64,000 bases of DNA, from positions 32,109,988 to 32,173,987 of the forward strand of contig CM040743.1 of assembly GCA_022829145.1 (NCBI GenBank), read 5' to 3'. Below are positions 37,683 to 51,751 of the stretch, piece after piece. Each line of letters begins with the position of its first letter. Position 1 is the first letter of the stretch. The DNA is from Albula goreensis. Lineage: Eukaryota; Chordata; Actinopteri; Albuliformes; Albulidae. The position numbers were made by a program, and so were the translations under genes. The notes under the pieces are model-generated. The model was not told the origin of the DNA and made no database searches. It saw only the letters and a list, made by a program, of their open reading frames with translations.

Positions 37683-39639
37683 TGTATGAAATAAATAAAT
37701 GTCAAAATAAATGTATAATTTGAAATAATGTCACCCATTTTAATGAGCATATGGTGAGATAATTGATATAATGGCAACCATGAATGTCACTGGTTAGTGG
37801 AATCTATTTGTGATGAGCTACCCTCCCAATTAACTGGCAATAACACACTCTGACCTCTTTTAGCTCTCCAAACAAACATATCCACCAACATGGAGTAGGA
37901 AATTCAATGTGTAATATGGTTTACTGTAATTGCAGGGCAGAATGTCACTGGTAACTGAAATGAGGAATTGCAGTTCTACAGCTGATTATAGTTCAAGACA
38001 TTAGTGGGAAGTGCAATGACTTGGCACTGCTTGCTGCTGTAGGCATAACCAGGAGAGTAAGCTCAGAGAGCACCATGGGAAATCAACAAGAGGCATAGAA
38101 GAACACGGGGGGAGGGCAGTTCACCTGAATACTGGAGTATACTAGTCATATTAGCCCTTTCAGAACTATAAAACACACTGACACATTAAAGATACAGAAA
38201 TAACCTCATTTTTTTTATTTACGGGAGCAACAGACTTCATGAAATGTTTTTTTTTTTCCAAAAAATGTCCTAACAAGGAAAACAATAATCAAAGAATCAG
38301 TGAGCAGCAATGGAATGTTTGGCGAGATAGTGGGAAAGAAGACGTGTGTCCCACATAATGAAAATAATGAGTCAGTGTTTGTTTGGTCAGGCCTTAGCAT
38401 GACAGAATTTTAAATATTTAAACTGCAAGGCAACTGCAGCCACCTCCTTCGTTCTGCTAATTTATTTTTTTTTGTGTCCATTATCAGAGTCTTTTATGAA
38501 ATGTTTTTCTTCAGATCGTCCAACGTATTTGAGGGGAGACAACCATCATTATTTGCAAAAAAAAAAAAAAAAGGTTTGCCAGTGACATCCATTTATGATA
38601 GTCAAGATTGTTTGCCCACACCAGACTGGCTTAGCTCATCTGACTCCCGGGTGGGCATGTGTGTTGATTCGCCTGCCAACTGATGGATTTCAGCACTAGT
38701 TGGATAAATATCGCCAGGCGATGTGACAGAAATCAAAGCAAGCAGGGAGATGGAGCAGAAAGAGCAAAGTCCGGTGGCAGTGGTGGGGATGGCATGAAAA
38801 ACAAATATTGACTATAACAGAATGTGAATGTTCAGTGAAGCTTCATTAGCTATGTGCAAAACAACACTGTCCAGTCCAAGATCAACAGCATCAGAAAAGC
38901 AACCACTACAAAGCAATAAAATGTACTTAGCAGGGTGTTCAGGTGGCGTTCTTAGTAAAAGCATTGTTTGTGCTGTAGGTGTGGGTCCTGCAGCCTGGCC
39001 TTAAAGTAGTGTCATTACTTGTTATGGCCAAAAGTCCACACAGAAGGTGACAGTCAGCTCAGCCTTGACAGTCAGCCAGGTGTTCAACCAAGTTAAAATC
39101 TTCTGGCTGACCAGATGCCCACTACACCTGTAAATTGCTGAAATGTTGACTTAATGTCTCTCAGAAAGCTTAGACAATGTAAGACTGGCATCACTTCTGC
39201 AGTGTGGGAGGAACCAAAGATAGGCCATCATGTGAATTGCAAGCTGTGGAAAACAGTTGGGACGGATAAAACAGTAGCCCAAATCAGGTGGGAAAAAAGA
39301 AGGGTAAATAAAATGGACGGTAAATGGCAAATTTTCTAGCTGTATCAGTCAGTCAGTGTAAAACTATAGGATGTGTGGGTAATACTAAAAAAGAATTGTA
39401 TTCTTCAGGATCTGTTTTTCTCTGATCCCATTAAGAGCCTTCTCAATGTATTGCACATCAATTCATTTTCTGCCTGTGTTGAAATTTCTCAAGCCGCATG
39501 TGGGATTAACCTGTAATGAAGTTTGGAGAGCCAAGCAGCATGTGGCCATGGTAACAAAGTGTGTGCTGAGATGGAGACACAAAAGCAAAGAGAGGACCTA
39601 TGGGAGATATGAGGTCACTGCAGTCAGGTGCAGAGGTTT
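37683..39639. other. Gene-free intergenic DNA
   Basis: No exon or RNA gene seen. Contains A16 at 38557-38572. Short open frames have no domains. Confidence 0.45.
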
Positions 39640-39810
39640 GCACTAATTACAATGTATTGCTTTCATATGGCACCTTTCATCTTAGCATCTCGAAGGGCTT
39701 CCAACTGAAGTGGAGAGGAGTTCACTTCAACCATCATTATTGTGTCATGAACTATCAGTCTGACCTGTTATGAATCACCTCAACCTGGGTGATTCATGGC
39801 AGCCTTATCT
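39640..39810. repeat. Probable dispersed teleost repeat, family not named
   Basis: The text atggcacctttcatcttagc...aagggcttcc, then gtggagaggagttcacttcaacc, then acctcaacctgggtgattcatggcagcc follows the order of a common fish repeat that reads like ATAGCGCCTTTCA...AAAGCGCTT...CACCTGGGTGATGCACGGCAGCC. It has diverged heavily and carries an insertion. Recognition is from memory; I cannot assign a class. Confidence 0.45.
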
Positions 39811-40144
39811 TGTTTAGGTGTAAAAGAATATTTTTTGATTCAACAGGATTAAACTTCAAAGATGACAGATTGACATGGTGGTGTTACTAAGAGAAAGTTA
39901 TGATGTTATCAGGCACATGATAAAGGAGGCCTAGTTTCGCTCTTCATATACTGTCATCCACGCTTCATAGGACCAGCCTTCTGGCAAACCTAGCCTAGGT
40001 GACAGGCAGCAGGTGCACACGTACTGAGTCTGGCAGTATGAGAGGGGCGGGCCAGAGAAAACAGGGTCTAGTTGGGGAAGTGGGATATAAACTCAGGGCT
40101 CAGGTAGCATGACCAAGCCCCTTCCCTTTAGACGAAGCACCTCG

Positions 40145-40192
40145 GGGAGGGAGAGATTAGGGGGAGGTGGAGGAGGGGGTGAATCTGGTGAG
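40145..40192 (+). repeat. G-rich purine run, potential G-quadruplex
   Basis: ggggagggagag, gggggagg and ggaggagggggtg occur within 48 bases, giving four or more G-runs of three or longer. Confidence 0.6.
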
Positions 40193-43100
40193 GCAGAACT
40201 AGAACTGATCATAGACATGCTCAGTCCTCTCTTCTTCCGTCACAGGTGATGGAGCACCTTCCCCAACAGAAATTGGCCCAACTATATCCAATCACTTGGT
40301 GTCTGAGCACACTTGATTCTGAGAAGGGTTCGACTCAGACCGCTTCATGCCGCGCTTCTATGATTAATTCTAATTTTTATCTCCTAATTAGGCACACTGT
40401 GTCGTGTCAGATACAGCCCACTAACAACATATTACTGTCTCAGTGGTGCCTTTATAGAAGATTTCACCTGTAAACCCAAAGGTAAGTTTTCTGGGAATCA
40501 GAAGTCAAAAGACTCATTTGATTGACATACATACATACATTTAACTTTGGTATATCACTAGTATGCTAATATAAATTATAATGAGCTGATATACATACCT
40601 TTCGCCATAAAGATATGTTCAAAATGAATTACATTCAGATGGATCAGGTGCAATTCCCTAAAGGGTTCACTGAACATAATCATAGAATACTTAGAAATAG
40701 AGTAAGGTCAAATAGTGAAGTACCCTCACCCCTCACAAGGAATGTGAGATAGAACAGTCTTCATATTTGTTTAAAAAACAACACATAATCCATAAGAATC
40801 ACATCGCAAGTTAGTTAGTTCCCCTCAGACTGTCTAACACTAATAGAATGTAATTAAAGTCGGACACATTATGTTGGTAAAGTCAATTTTCAATCCTAAA
40901 GCATATGCATACTGCACAACAGTGCTCATTACAGCAAGAGTCACAACTCCCAAAATTTCCTATAGATAAGGTCCCAACAAATAATAAACTAAATTTGAAG
41001 AGAGCTGGAATTGCCCTGCAGATTTCCCCAGGACACAACAGTATATATTAATTACTTCCTGCCAAACATAGCTGGATACTCCCTCTGTCACTACACTCCC
41101 CACCCCCTCCAAACTTGTACGCATCCATAACCACGCAGCCATTATAGGCAGACGTTCACCTAAATCTAATCAGACAAGCAGAAAACTTGTCCGTGATACG
41201 CACTTACATACTAATACTCAATTATAGGCTTCATTTCGAGGCTGAACTGTCTTGCCAGATTATGATTGTATGTTTGCAGATTGAATGTATTTCAGCACAT
41301 AGCATGAGCACTAAAACACTCAATAATGAGAATACTTAGATTTGTGTATGCATATGCACAATTAAAAGTTTTTGACTTTGCCTTTCTTGAAGCTCTCTTC
41401 TTGACTTTTAGAAGTGTTTTATCCAGCTTTTAATTTTTTGTTGCCCCCTGTTTCATTATTTCCCTATGTTTTAAGCCTACTAAACTGGCAGTATTTTTGG
41501 GTATTTATTTTAACAACCTTAGAGACCTTTGTTCTCTTGCTTGCCAATTAATGCTACCACCAAAAATGCAGCAGCAATATTTTATATTATTAATACAGCA
41601 TGGATGCTTTGTTACCAGAGGGATTGTTTCTAGGTTGCACATGGAATATCAGGCCCCAATTATCTTAGCTGATTTAGCCTGCTCTGTGACGACTCAAAGG
41701 TGAGTACTGAAAAATATGAAAACAAAACACATTCATGGACCCCAATTACTAGTACGGATTCAGAGAAAAGATGCAGCACACTTCAATATAGTCCCAATGA
41801 CTAGACCGTAGTTTTCTTTCAGATGATTCTATATGTATTACAGTACCTTGAAAATGAAAATGAAATACACTTTTGCGAAACCACAAACAATTTGAGAGAA
41901 AAAATATAAACCTTTTTTGACATGTGTTTGTCGTGGTGTCATTGTGGTGAATTATCTACATCTCATTATATATAAATATATCTATATATGTGTGTGTGTG
42001 TATGTAACTATGTTTTCAGTTCACTTACAGAATGAATGTCAGTAGAAAGACAATCTGGGTTCACCCAAGAAATCTCCATGAATGGAGCAACTAACAATCA
42101 TCAAGAGTTCTTTAGCAGGAATTAAACTAATCAAAGAGCAAGAGACTGCCTCAAAACACAATTATCCGCATCAACACAACGTCAACTCGTATGTGCTACA
42201 GGAATTGTCAATCTGAGCCTGTGAAATCCTATTGTTGAGGCTACTGAAACCAAGCATAACAGTCTTGCTGTTTCATAAATCTAAAAAAAAGAAAACAAAT
42301 ATTCAAAAATGTAAAAAAATCAGAATTTAATATATTCCGTTTAATAGGACAAATCAAAGAGATAAGAAGACAAAGCTCAATGCCAAATGTGCCTTTTGAA
42401 CCAATCAAATAGTGTTGCTAAGCAAAGTGTGTGTGCGCTAAGCAGCATGGGAGTTACCTTTGCTTTGCCTGTCTGTGCCTAATATTTTCGGTCAATAGTG
42501 TGGTCATGGTTCAGTGTATGCACAAGGCCTTCACACTTTATTATAGAAGGCCTAACCTCACTACAATAGAACGATCGTTTAGCCTGCAGTGTAAAAAAGT
42601 GGCAAAACATAGGGCAGCTCCACAAGACCTTGCAGCATAAACAAAATGTGCAAATATACCCAAGGGCAAATAAATGTTGACAGAATTCCGACAAGTAGAA
42701 CCACAGCACTAGAATGTGTCCTTAAACAAACTGAAATCCAAGGTAGCTGAACATTGATATTTACTGTTATTGAACATATTTCATTGTTCCCATTTAGAGC
42801 TGTTCTGAAGACCACTCAGGAATATTTTTGTCTGAAAATATGACAGACGTTCCATGATACCTCTAGCTGTATTAATTTTGCTGTTATTGCTCATTTGAGT
42901 CAAATGGACTCTCCCTAATCTCCATACACCAATGGCATAGAGATGGTTCCAGGTGACAGTGACACTAAATTCACTTTAGATTTAAATTGCACAAACAGCT
43001 GAAAAACTGAAAAACCAAAATTTGTTTTGATGCAATGGTAATTTCACGAACTGTATCAGGGTATTAAAGCAGATGCATAATTTAGGAATTTTAAATAAGA

Positions 43101-43409
43101 CCGCAGGTAAAATTCCTCCTCAGGGTAAATTTAATAGTTTCAACATGCATTAAAAAAGGCAGCTGGAGAGAGTTGATATGTCAGCCATCCCACATACAAA
43201 ACAACCTGCAATCTACAGACAATTAAAAATGTTGCATAGTTTGAAAAAGGCGAACGGCTTATAGGTCAATCCAATGTAAATTTTTAATCAGGCACAGATT
43301 CCAGCCTGAAACATGGTTATAATCTCATTAGCACCTGTTGACTACTTTCTGAGCAATAATTCATGACTCAGTTTATTTTTCAGCCCATATATATGTATAT
43401 ATTAATACA
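40193..43409. other. Gene-free intergenic DNA
   Basis: AT-rich, no exon or named mobile element recognised. Contains a short TA/TG-rich stretch at about 41967-42003. Confidence 0.5.
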
Positions 43410-43482
43410 AATTAGTCAATTATTATCATTACTTAGCAGGCACCATTACCCAGGGCAACTTACAATGCAGGGTCCAATTAGA
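43410..43482. repeat. Relic of a GCAGACGC-type teleost dispersed repeat
   Basis: attatcattacttagcaggcaccattacccagggcaacttacaa (in pieces) follows the common fish-genome string ATTTAGCAGACGCTTTTATCCAGAGCGACTTACAA with several changes. Only this conserved core is recognisable. Confidence 0.6.
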
Positions 43483-44780
43483 CTACAAAAAAGAGCACAA
43501 CCATTAAACTCTTCTGAACACATTTATAACACATGACAGACATCTATAACAATACCATTTGTGCAAACAATTAACATGACTGACAATTCAAAAAAGCAAT
43601 ACCTATGTTTAGAAGTTATTAGAACATAGATTTTTTGGGATGTCAGATATAAATGTATATTTATAAATATTTAGTATTTACTAAATTATGATTAGAAACA
43701 TAATTGACCATTATGGATGTCAGAAAAATGACTACATATACCACCACAGTAGATTTCTATTTATGTAAATACTGTTTTATTGAAAAGTGGTACAGAAAAC
43801 CCATGGAGATTTTTTTATTTTTCAAGAGTAAGCATCGTGCAAGTTTGCTGAATAAAATAACACAAAAGAAATATATAAGCTATGTAAGATATAACTTTAA
43901 AATATGGTGCAAAATAACAGCACAAAAGATAAGGCAATGCAAGGGTTGCAACAAGCATGAACATATCTATGTTTCTATATTCTGCACCAGTTCTTTAATT
44001 ATGCTACAGAGCCAAAAGCTATCAATCAATAATTGTTTTTGCAGAATTTGCAGTTCCATGGTCAGGGCGCACTGTAATTAAAAGCCAAAAGGACACAGTG
44101 AATTCAACAAAAAAACTATAGATACGGATAAAATATATCTTCCTGATCTCCAAGCTACTGTTCAGCAAGAGTGTTGACTTTTCCTGCCCAAGCACATAGC
44201 CTCTTCAGCCCTTCTGCAAAGATAATAATAAATCTGGCTGGCACATGCAGTAGGATCAATGCCGTGGTGTGTGTTCTTTCACAGGCACTGATGTTGTCAC
44301 AGCTCTGATGTTGCAGCTTCAGGTCATTGCGACATCCACACATGGTGATGTAACCTTTTTTGTTTGAGCTGTCTTATATAAACACTCTGTTTGCATGCAT
44401 GATATGTGTTCTTCTGGTAATGCTGAAAAAACAATGCTTAACCCAATGAATCACTGGTACGCCTCGAATCAAAAGGGATTTGAGACAGGATATTCTGTCA
44501 CAGCATTCTAATGCCATTGTAAACACAAGCATGCAGCCTTAAGAGTGGTACCTACCGCCATTCAAAATGTACATTTTAAATCCATTTGTTTGACAAGGAG
44601 GTAAGCGTATTTGGATGAAGGGGATTTTTCAGACTGCGGCAGTAGTCACAAACCTGGAACAACAGCACTATATATGAATTATACAGCTCCTATCATAAAA
44701 CAAATGCTGTGTTTTGCTCTGAACACAAGACTACATAGATGCACTTACCCTCTATGCTCTAGGCTTTTTTTGTACATTTA

Positions 44781-44856
44781 GATTACATTACATTACGTTA
44801 CATTACAGGCATTTGGTATATTTACTTACAGAGAACAACTAACAAAAGTGCGATGG
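44781..44856. repeat. Second relic of the same ATTAC-array teleost repeat
   Basis: gattacattacattacg, then ttacattacaggcatttgg, then tacttacagagaacaac and aacaaaagtgc follow the layout of the ATTACATTACAGGCATTTGGCAGACGC...CTTACA...ACAAAGTGC repeat. It is decayed and lies 1.3 kb from the first relic. Confidence 0.55.
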
Positions 44857-45519
44857 ACTCTTAAAATGAACAAAGACAATAAGTTGTTTGTATCACAGCC
44901 TAAAGTGACACAACTTATCATTGTCATTGTCATTGTCAGGTAAAAAGGTAGATGAGAAAAAATAATCAAACTGGAAGACATGCTCAGAGAGTTCACAATT
45001 ATAAGAGCTAAAAATCAGTTGAAATAGATGTTCTTTTGCGAGCTCCAGTGCATGACCTGTTTGCTATACTTGTATGATTGAACAGCTGGGACTTAAAGGA
45101 ATTACCATTGTTTATTAAACATATCCCTGTACTGTCTCCTCCTCTTGTGTTAAAGTAGACCCCTCAATGGGAACAGTCTACAAAATGAAACGTTATTGCT
45201 CAATAAAGGAAACAAAACTGATGGAACTATTTAAAATGTAATTAAGACAAAGAGAAGTACTTGGAGCATTGCCAGCCAGCTGTTGTCTGTGTTTAGAAGC
45301 TCCCCCTATCCAGCTAAACATACAAGACTCAAATTCTAAATTTTCTAGTGTAAGGCATAGACCTATTCATTCATGTACGATATGTTCTATATGTTCTACT
45401 GTATCCAGAAAAAACCAGAAGGGTCTAACTGTTGTGTCCGGACTGTGATCTCAGCACCTCTGTGCCTGTGGTCCGGAGTAGCATGTTCAATTCACCATGC
45501 CTGAACTTCTACTAGATAT

Positions 45520-45547
45520 ATTATGGGGCGCTTCACCGCCCCATAAT
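45520..45547. repeat. GC-rich perfect hairpin
   Basis: attatggggcg and cgccccataat form an 11-bp perfect stem around the 6-base loop cttcac. This is a stable hairpin on either strand. A following T-run is absent, so it does not look like a Pol III terminator. Confidence 0.8.
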
Positions 45548-46159
45548 GCATTGCTACTGATCCCAAATTGTCACCTTTTCCCAGACGAGGTCTGATGTGA
45601 TACACGAGGATGTCAATTAAGGCCTGGGCTTACAGAGTTGTAAATACTCTACATGAGCCCGGGTTATAATCCAAGACTTAATTTCCCCTGCAGCCCACAG
45701 TATACGCTCAGAGACCTGAGGTCACTGTTATCTCATGCTGCAGAAGCAGCAGTGTGAAGAGGCACGGTATTTGCAAAAAAAACCATTTATTAGGCAGTAT
45801 TTCATTCTATGGGCCTCAGAATAGAGGGTAGCAGGGGTCACATCCTTGCAGGGGTACTTCTCCTACAACTTAATAAATGCACTTAATGCTTACACATCTA
45901 GTATCTGCAAAATCAGATAGAGCAACATACCGTAAATGGAATTAGACAGGGATACCATCTTCAGAAATGATCTGATACTAAAAAATATCTATGTAAACAA
46001 AACCAGTTACCAAGAGGTGAAGGATGCTCCTGTAGTAAATGCAGGACTGCAAAACCATTTTGAGAGGAAGGGTTGCAAAAATCATCCTTTAGCCGCCAGA
46101 CAGCTGCCTAATTGTTTGTGCAGCAGGCAAGGCAAGCAGCATGACCAGCACACAGCATG

Positions 46160-49100
46160 AGCCAGCTATTTCAAGTCTGCCCCCTAATGGTAGACCATAT
46201 TGGTTCTCAAGACGTTATCATGGGGCTGAATGTTTTAGAACATCATTTCAAAAAAAGCTACATACACATTTGACATAAGGCATAAACATGAAAATAATTT
46301 GGTGGTCATGATAAAAAAAAATCTTTCCTGATGTATTGTGTAATTGTGAGATTATGTCACCTGGTCTTTTCTCAAGAATCATAGGCCTGTATGTTGTTTG
46401 TCCTGTGAATAAGCCAACTTCTGATATCAGATATGAAACTGTGGGAATGCAAGTAGCAGGCCATGAATAAATGTATAAATTCAATGGACCTTATAGCTCT
46501 GGATCTTATGTTGTTCCCATGCTGGGATTCTGCGCTGTGATAAAGTGCACAGTAATCTGTTCTTATGTATTGAGAGTGTTGAATTATGTATGTGTATACA
46601 TTTGATATATTGCATGGCAGCACTTCTACTGAAGGCAATATTACATTGATGGATCTGATTTTGTAGCGCTATGAGCTGCATTACCATGTACTGCAGGGGC
46701 CTTCTATTTGAATTATAAAGCCATATAGGATATAAACATTGGTGAAAACAGAATTAAAAAATAAAACTGCCGATGATTAGGATTTAGCTGTTGGCCTGCT
46801 GAGAGACGCTAACTGTAGGAATTAAACTTTATAACAATCAGCCTCAGCTATAAATTAGTTTGGTTTATCTTGACTTTACCACTATCTTTTAAGTCATTAA
46901 TATTAGGATAAACTTTCTTCTTCTTATTATTATTATTATTTATTAAACTGTGTCTGATTTACTGCCAAGCTACCACTTTAAATGCAACAGCCTTTGGCCA
47001 AACAACATCTTACATTCCGCAAACCCCATTGTAATCCACAATCTAGTTTTTTAAAAAGATGTAATAAACAGAAGAAGAGAAAAAACACAAATTAAATTTT
47101 CCCAAGGCAATCAGAAGTCAAAACTGTGGCTGCAACCGCTTTCAGGCAAGGACATACCTTTGAAGAACTCATGTCCCTTAAGTCCGAAAACCTCCGCGCA
47201 CAACGCCCACACCATCTACCATCAAATTGACTTCACTGTGCAGTCTGACTTCACAGTCCCAGGACGCCATTTTGATATCTCCTGGTGGTATGGTTAAGGT
47301 CAGGTAGATCGCTTTGTACAAAGGAGATTCAGAAGGATCCTGTTTCTTATAGATATCTTTTTGCCTCAGAAGATGGTTTCCACTCATGGTGAAAAAGAGT
47401 TTTTTTTTTTTTTTTGCAGAAAGACTGAATCAGAAAAGCAAAACCATGTTTGTGCTCTTATAAATTCAGTATTTGTCTTTTTTTCCATGTTTTCTGGCTG
47501 GGACATATTTGATTTTTTAATGCTTCTCAATCCTACAAAGCTGCATGTGGAGTTGTTTTATGCTGTTTGATTTGGAGTGATGCTGAAGTGTTATGTCAAA
47601 GAATTTTCTGCTTAAAACAGACCTGAACTCTTTTGCATAAGAATGCAAATGTCTGATCAAAGGACACTGTAATCCAGTGGTATGTAGATGCATTTCTATG
47701 GTGACCACATTTGCCATACACAAATGAATAATGGGTTGCTGAGGTTGGGGCAGACAGCAGCCATAGATCTAGAACTGGCAACACACAATAAAGGGTAAGT
47801 TGTTTATGTCACGGTTCACTCAAACATAGCAGGTCTTTTGGGAAAACCCTGGGAAGGCCCATTCCTAGAGGCACACATAGACAATCAGACCTCTTATTTG
47901 TGGTGGATATGTCAGGGCAACCCCAAAAGAGGAAACAGGAGACCAACCACTTACTCATCAAACTGCAGCAAATAAATCAAAACCGTTAGTGAAAAGGCTC
48001 ATGGGAAAACTGACTTCTCTCCACAGCCCTCCAACATCGCCTGTGATTTTGGCCTGGTTAATGCCTGTTTGAAATCCAAACATTTTTCTTTCCACTGAAA
48101 TAACCAACAACATAACAGACCTGTTAAACCCAGTCCTCATAGAATAAGGAGGAAGAGGAAAGATGAGAGAGGGGGAGGGAAAGAGCATAAAAAACTGAAA
48201 AAAGAAGTGTGAGGTGAGAATTCACAGAAGGGCTTGGCTGTTTCAATAGCTGTTGGGCATAAAGGGGCACACAAGAAAAACAAGACACAGGAAAGAGGCA
48301 GACCTGACAGGTAAACACAGGCCCATAGTGTTATTATGACGGCGTGAGGGTTGCCACAGCTTCCACTTTCAAACATCTGAGATCTCCGTTTCATAAAATA
48401 TTGCTTTGACAGAAATAGTGACCACTGGTAGTGATGTATCAAATGCGTTATAGAATTAGCATATTTTATAAGTATAATATAATTCAACACAGTTTGGATA
48501 GAAGCACAAGCTTGTCTGTTTAATTAATGGTCACACTATGTAATGGTATTGCTGGAATGGGTTGTGTTTGATAACCCTTCCAACTGTATGACTATAGGCA
48601 ATACCTGTCAAGTGCAATAGGTGCATCCATAAAGCATTATTGTTATTGTTATTATTATTATTATTATTACCAGCTAAACATACAATAGCATAGGCCACCA
48701 GTGTCATCATTAGCTCACTGCTAACATAACCAACTACTTTATATTTCAGGCACAAAAAATGAAACTAATGTTGCAAGTAACGCTAACCTGTAACGTTGCA
48801 AAAAGAAAAGTTAAATTAGATTCATTGCATGGCTATAACTACCACTTAGACTCCTCCAGACTTTAAAATGAGTAGTGGGAAACTGTGCTGAACGTGTCAA
48901 AACTTTTGACTGCCACACACTGAATATGGTTAATTAAATTGTCTGATGCATGTTCAGGATTGTGCAAATGTAGTAATTCGACAGTGACAGTGCCCAAGGC
49001 TGTTGTCAGTTCACCTTTCTGCTTATTGTTTTATGTGGCAATACACAAATTACATACAAAACAGCTTTTAACAAGGAGTGAAAAAACTATAATCAAAAAC

Positions 49101-50829
49101 CATGGAAAAGGTGGCTAACCAAGCATAAAGTTAAAAACCTCACCTAACTGACATTGAAAACCAAGACTGAATGTCAGAAAATACATCAATTCAGTGCTAC
49201 GTGAGCATTAAAAACCCTGGATAAAGATTCTCAACAGCTACATATTAATTCAATAATACATTCAGTCTTCCCTCCAGAGAGGTTCGGTTTTATCATCTAC
49301 ATTGAATGTGTTTATTTTATTTGGTCAGGATTTTCAGACTTAGCTTCAGGCAGAGTAGGATTTTGAGTAGACTTGAGTAAAATAACAAAAAGTATCAAAA
49401 ACATAGTTTCTGGGTATAAATGTTCTGTTTAAGCACACGTTTTTCAGTGTTCTTCATTCTTTTTCATTGGTCCAACCAGGAAAAGGGACTGAGAAATCCT
49501 TTTGCCATAGTCAGATGTGCTTATGTTGACATCAGGCCTTTTCTTTAAATTTTACCATCATTGGTTACACTTTTATAGCCAGGCCAGTAATAATGGCATC
49601 TATTTTTTTAAGCTGTGTGACAAACCTTGGCAAAAGGTTTCTTTGGTGGCAGTAGGTGTGCCACAGGTATGAAACTGTAGACGTAACTATCAGCAACCAC
49701 TAGGATAGAACTTTGATACTGACCCAAATCCATTGTCCAACAACCCAGTCATACTCCCATTTTGATATCTACAATTAATTATATCAATGTCCAATGGATT
49801 CTAAAATTACCTTTTGTAGAGCTATAGTTTTTTCTTGGCAGGAGATGGGAATCAACTGGTTCCCTATCTGAAAATGTGGCGGAATATCAATGTCTGTTAA
49901 TTATTTATGTCTAAGAACTCCTGTGCCATCTGTGTGGTCAGTGTGTGTTTCTCCTGAGCGGCACCAGTGTAAATTGGAACCCTCCAAACCCCCTGAGCAA
50001 TGCAGATGGTGTGACACATTCACCAAGTGGACCAGGGCATCCCGCCAAGGGAACCACAGCATGGCTTTCAAGCCGTTATTAGCCTGGGAGAATTAAGGCG
50101 CTCTCACAGGAAATTAGGTACAAATACAAATGTTACTATAGATTGCCATTGTTGTCAGAGACAATGAAAGTAGTGTGGTTATTGACTAAAAATACTTTAA
50201 AATGAGTTGACCGAGGACCATTAATGCTCTTCCATTTTGGGTTAAATAGTTTCACTTGGATGGGTTTGCTTTGTCCAAAAATACATTCTTGTTTATTTCA
50301 TTTAAACCTTTTTTGTCAATAGTTTCCTGTCAGTATTTGTATATGTACTTTGATTAAGATAAGCTTCTTGCCTTGTGGTATTTTGTCTGTTGTGATTTTG
50401 CTTTTTAATGCTGGCAGTAAAAATACCTCAGGTCATTCCCATGACTGGCAAGCTGAAAGAGGGAAAGTGAAATGAGGAAAGAGTATTAGGCATACCTATT
50501 TTAGACTCTCCACACTTCAAATACAACAGGATTGATTTCCACATTTAGCTGAATTGTATTGTATGCAGTGTTCTACATACAGCCTTTTTGCAGAAATGGA
50601 AGAATTTCAGCTTCTCTTTTATATTCAGGTTCACCAGTAATCAGCATTAGCTATTTAACACAGTGAAGGTATGTCAGATAAGAGCAATTATGGAGCTTAT
50701 GGCTGTATGGACAACGGTGTCTTGGTTCTGTGGATAATTTAGAAATGAGGATTTCTGTTTCCCCAAACCCTGAGGATCCTCTAGTGTTGCAGACCTCCTC
50801 TTTGTTTGTGAAATATGTGACATGTCAGG
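46160..50829. other. Gene-free intergenic DNA
   Basis: No exon or RNA gene recognised. Simple repeats include ATT units at 46923-46943, T16 at 47400-47415 and (ATT)n at 48636-48669. A mildly GC-rich patch at about 49900-50100 has an open frame without a recognisable family. Confidence 0.45.
48636..48669. repeat. (ATT)n microsatellite
   Basis: Imperfect then perfect ATT triplets (attattgttattgttattattatt). The asparagine run seen on the minus strand is a by-product. Confidence 0.9.
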
Positions 50830-51540
50830 CTTAACTCGACTACGGCGGGCCAATCCCTCATTACTGGCCTGACAGCCGGCACCAGCGATTCAGACGCTCC
50901 TGTCTCCGCTCGCTCCTCTTGATCCGACAGTGGCATAATAACATCATTTAAATACCGTGCCGCTCCTTCGAAACAAAGTCAGGAACGGGTGCGTAATCAC
51001 CCTCATGAATTGGAAACGTAGTAATCCCACCCCCGGCGGCATGCTTCGAGAAGCGAGGGAGGTCCCATTAGTGGAAAAAGGGTGCATCTGGAGAGCGCGG
51101 GACCGGACAGGCTGTCCGGCCAAATGCTTTGGGAGGGGCGAGCCGAGCTCTGGTGATGGTAATCCCACAGGCTGTGGTACTGCCCTGCCAATCTGAGCTC
51201 TCAGCCCTGGGGAACGTTGATCTGCATTCACTTCACGTTCCCCCTCTCAGGTCCCCTGGGGCCTGCTTTTCCCCCGCAGTACTGAAGGGGCCCGACAGCT
51301 AAGGTGCCAATTAAGGTGAATCGGAAGCGAGCTGGCTGCCGCTCTGTCCTGACGCCAGATCTCAGGTCAGATCCGCCTTTCAGCTTTGACGTGTCTCCCG
51401 GAGGCAAACGCCTCATCGCACAGCAGACTGCACCCGTAGCCAGGAAACATCAATGCCGCGTGCACTGTTTCTGAGAAAACCACAGCAGCCAGACAGCAGA
51501 CCGGCTGTTTCTACATCGTCAAGGGTTTAACAGCGAGTCA
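50830..51540. promoter_or_regulatory. CpG-rich block 7, the longest candidate regulatory island
   Basis: About 700 bases with CpGs throughout (ctccgctcgctcc, cccccggcggcatgc, agagcgcgggaccgg, gacaggctgtccggcc, aatgccgcgtgc) and Hox-like TTTAAA and CAATTA words inside it. Open frames occur on both strands in several phases and share no domain, which argues against coding. It is long enough to be a CpG-island promoter for an unannotated transcript, but no downstream exon is visible. Confidence 0.38.
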
Positions 51541-51751
51541 ATCCTGCTTGTGTGCTTGTGTAATGCTTTTTGCCACAGGATATAAGATGGAGAGAATGTG
51601 GATAAAGAATAAAGATGATTACCGGAATCAGAACAGGAAGAATGCTGCAAATTGGATCCAAGCAGGAGAAAAGACAGGAAACAAAGACTGCTGTGTGCAA
51701 TCCATGAATACGAAATATGAAATTAAAGAAAGGAAACACAGATAACCAAGA

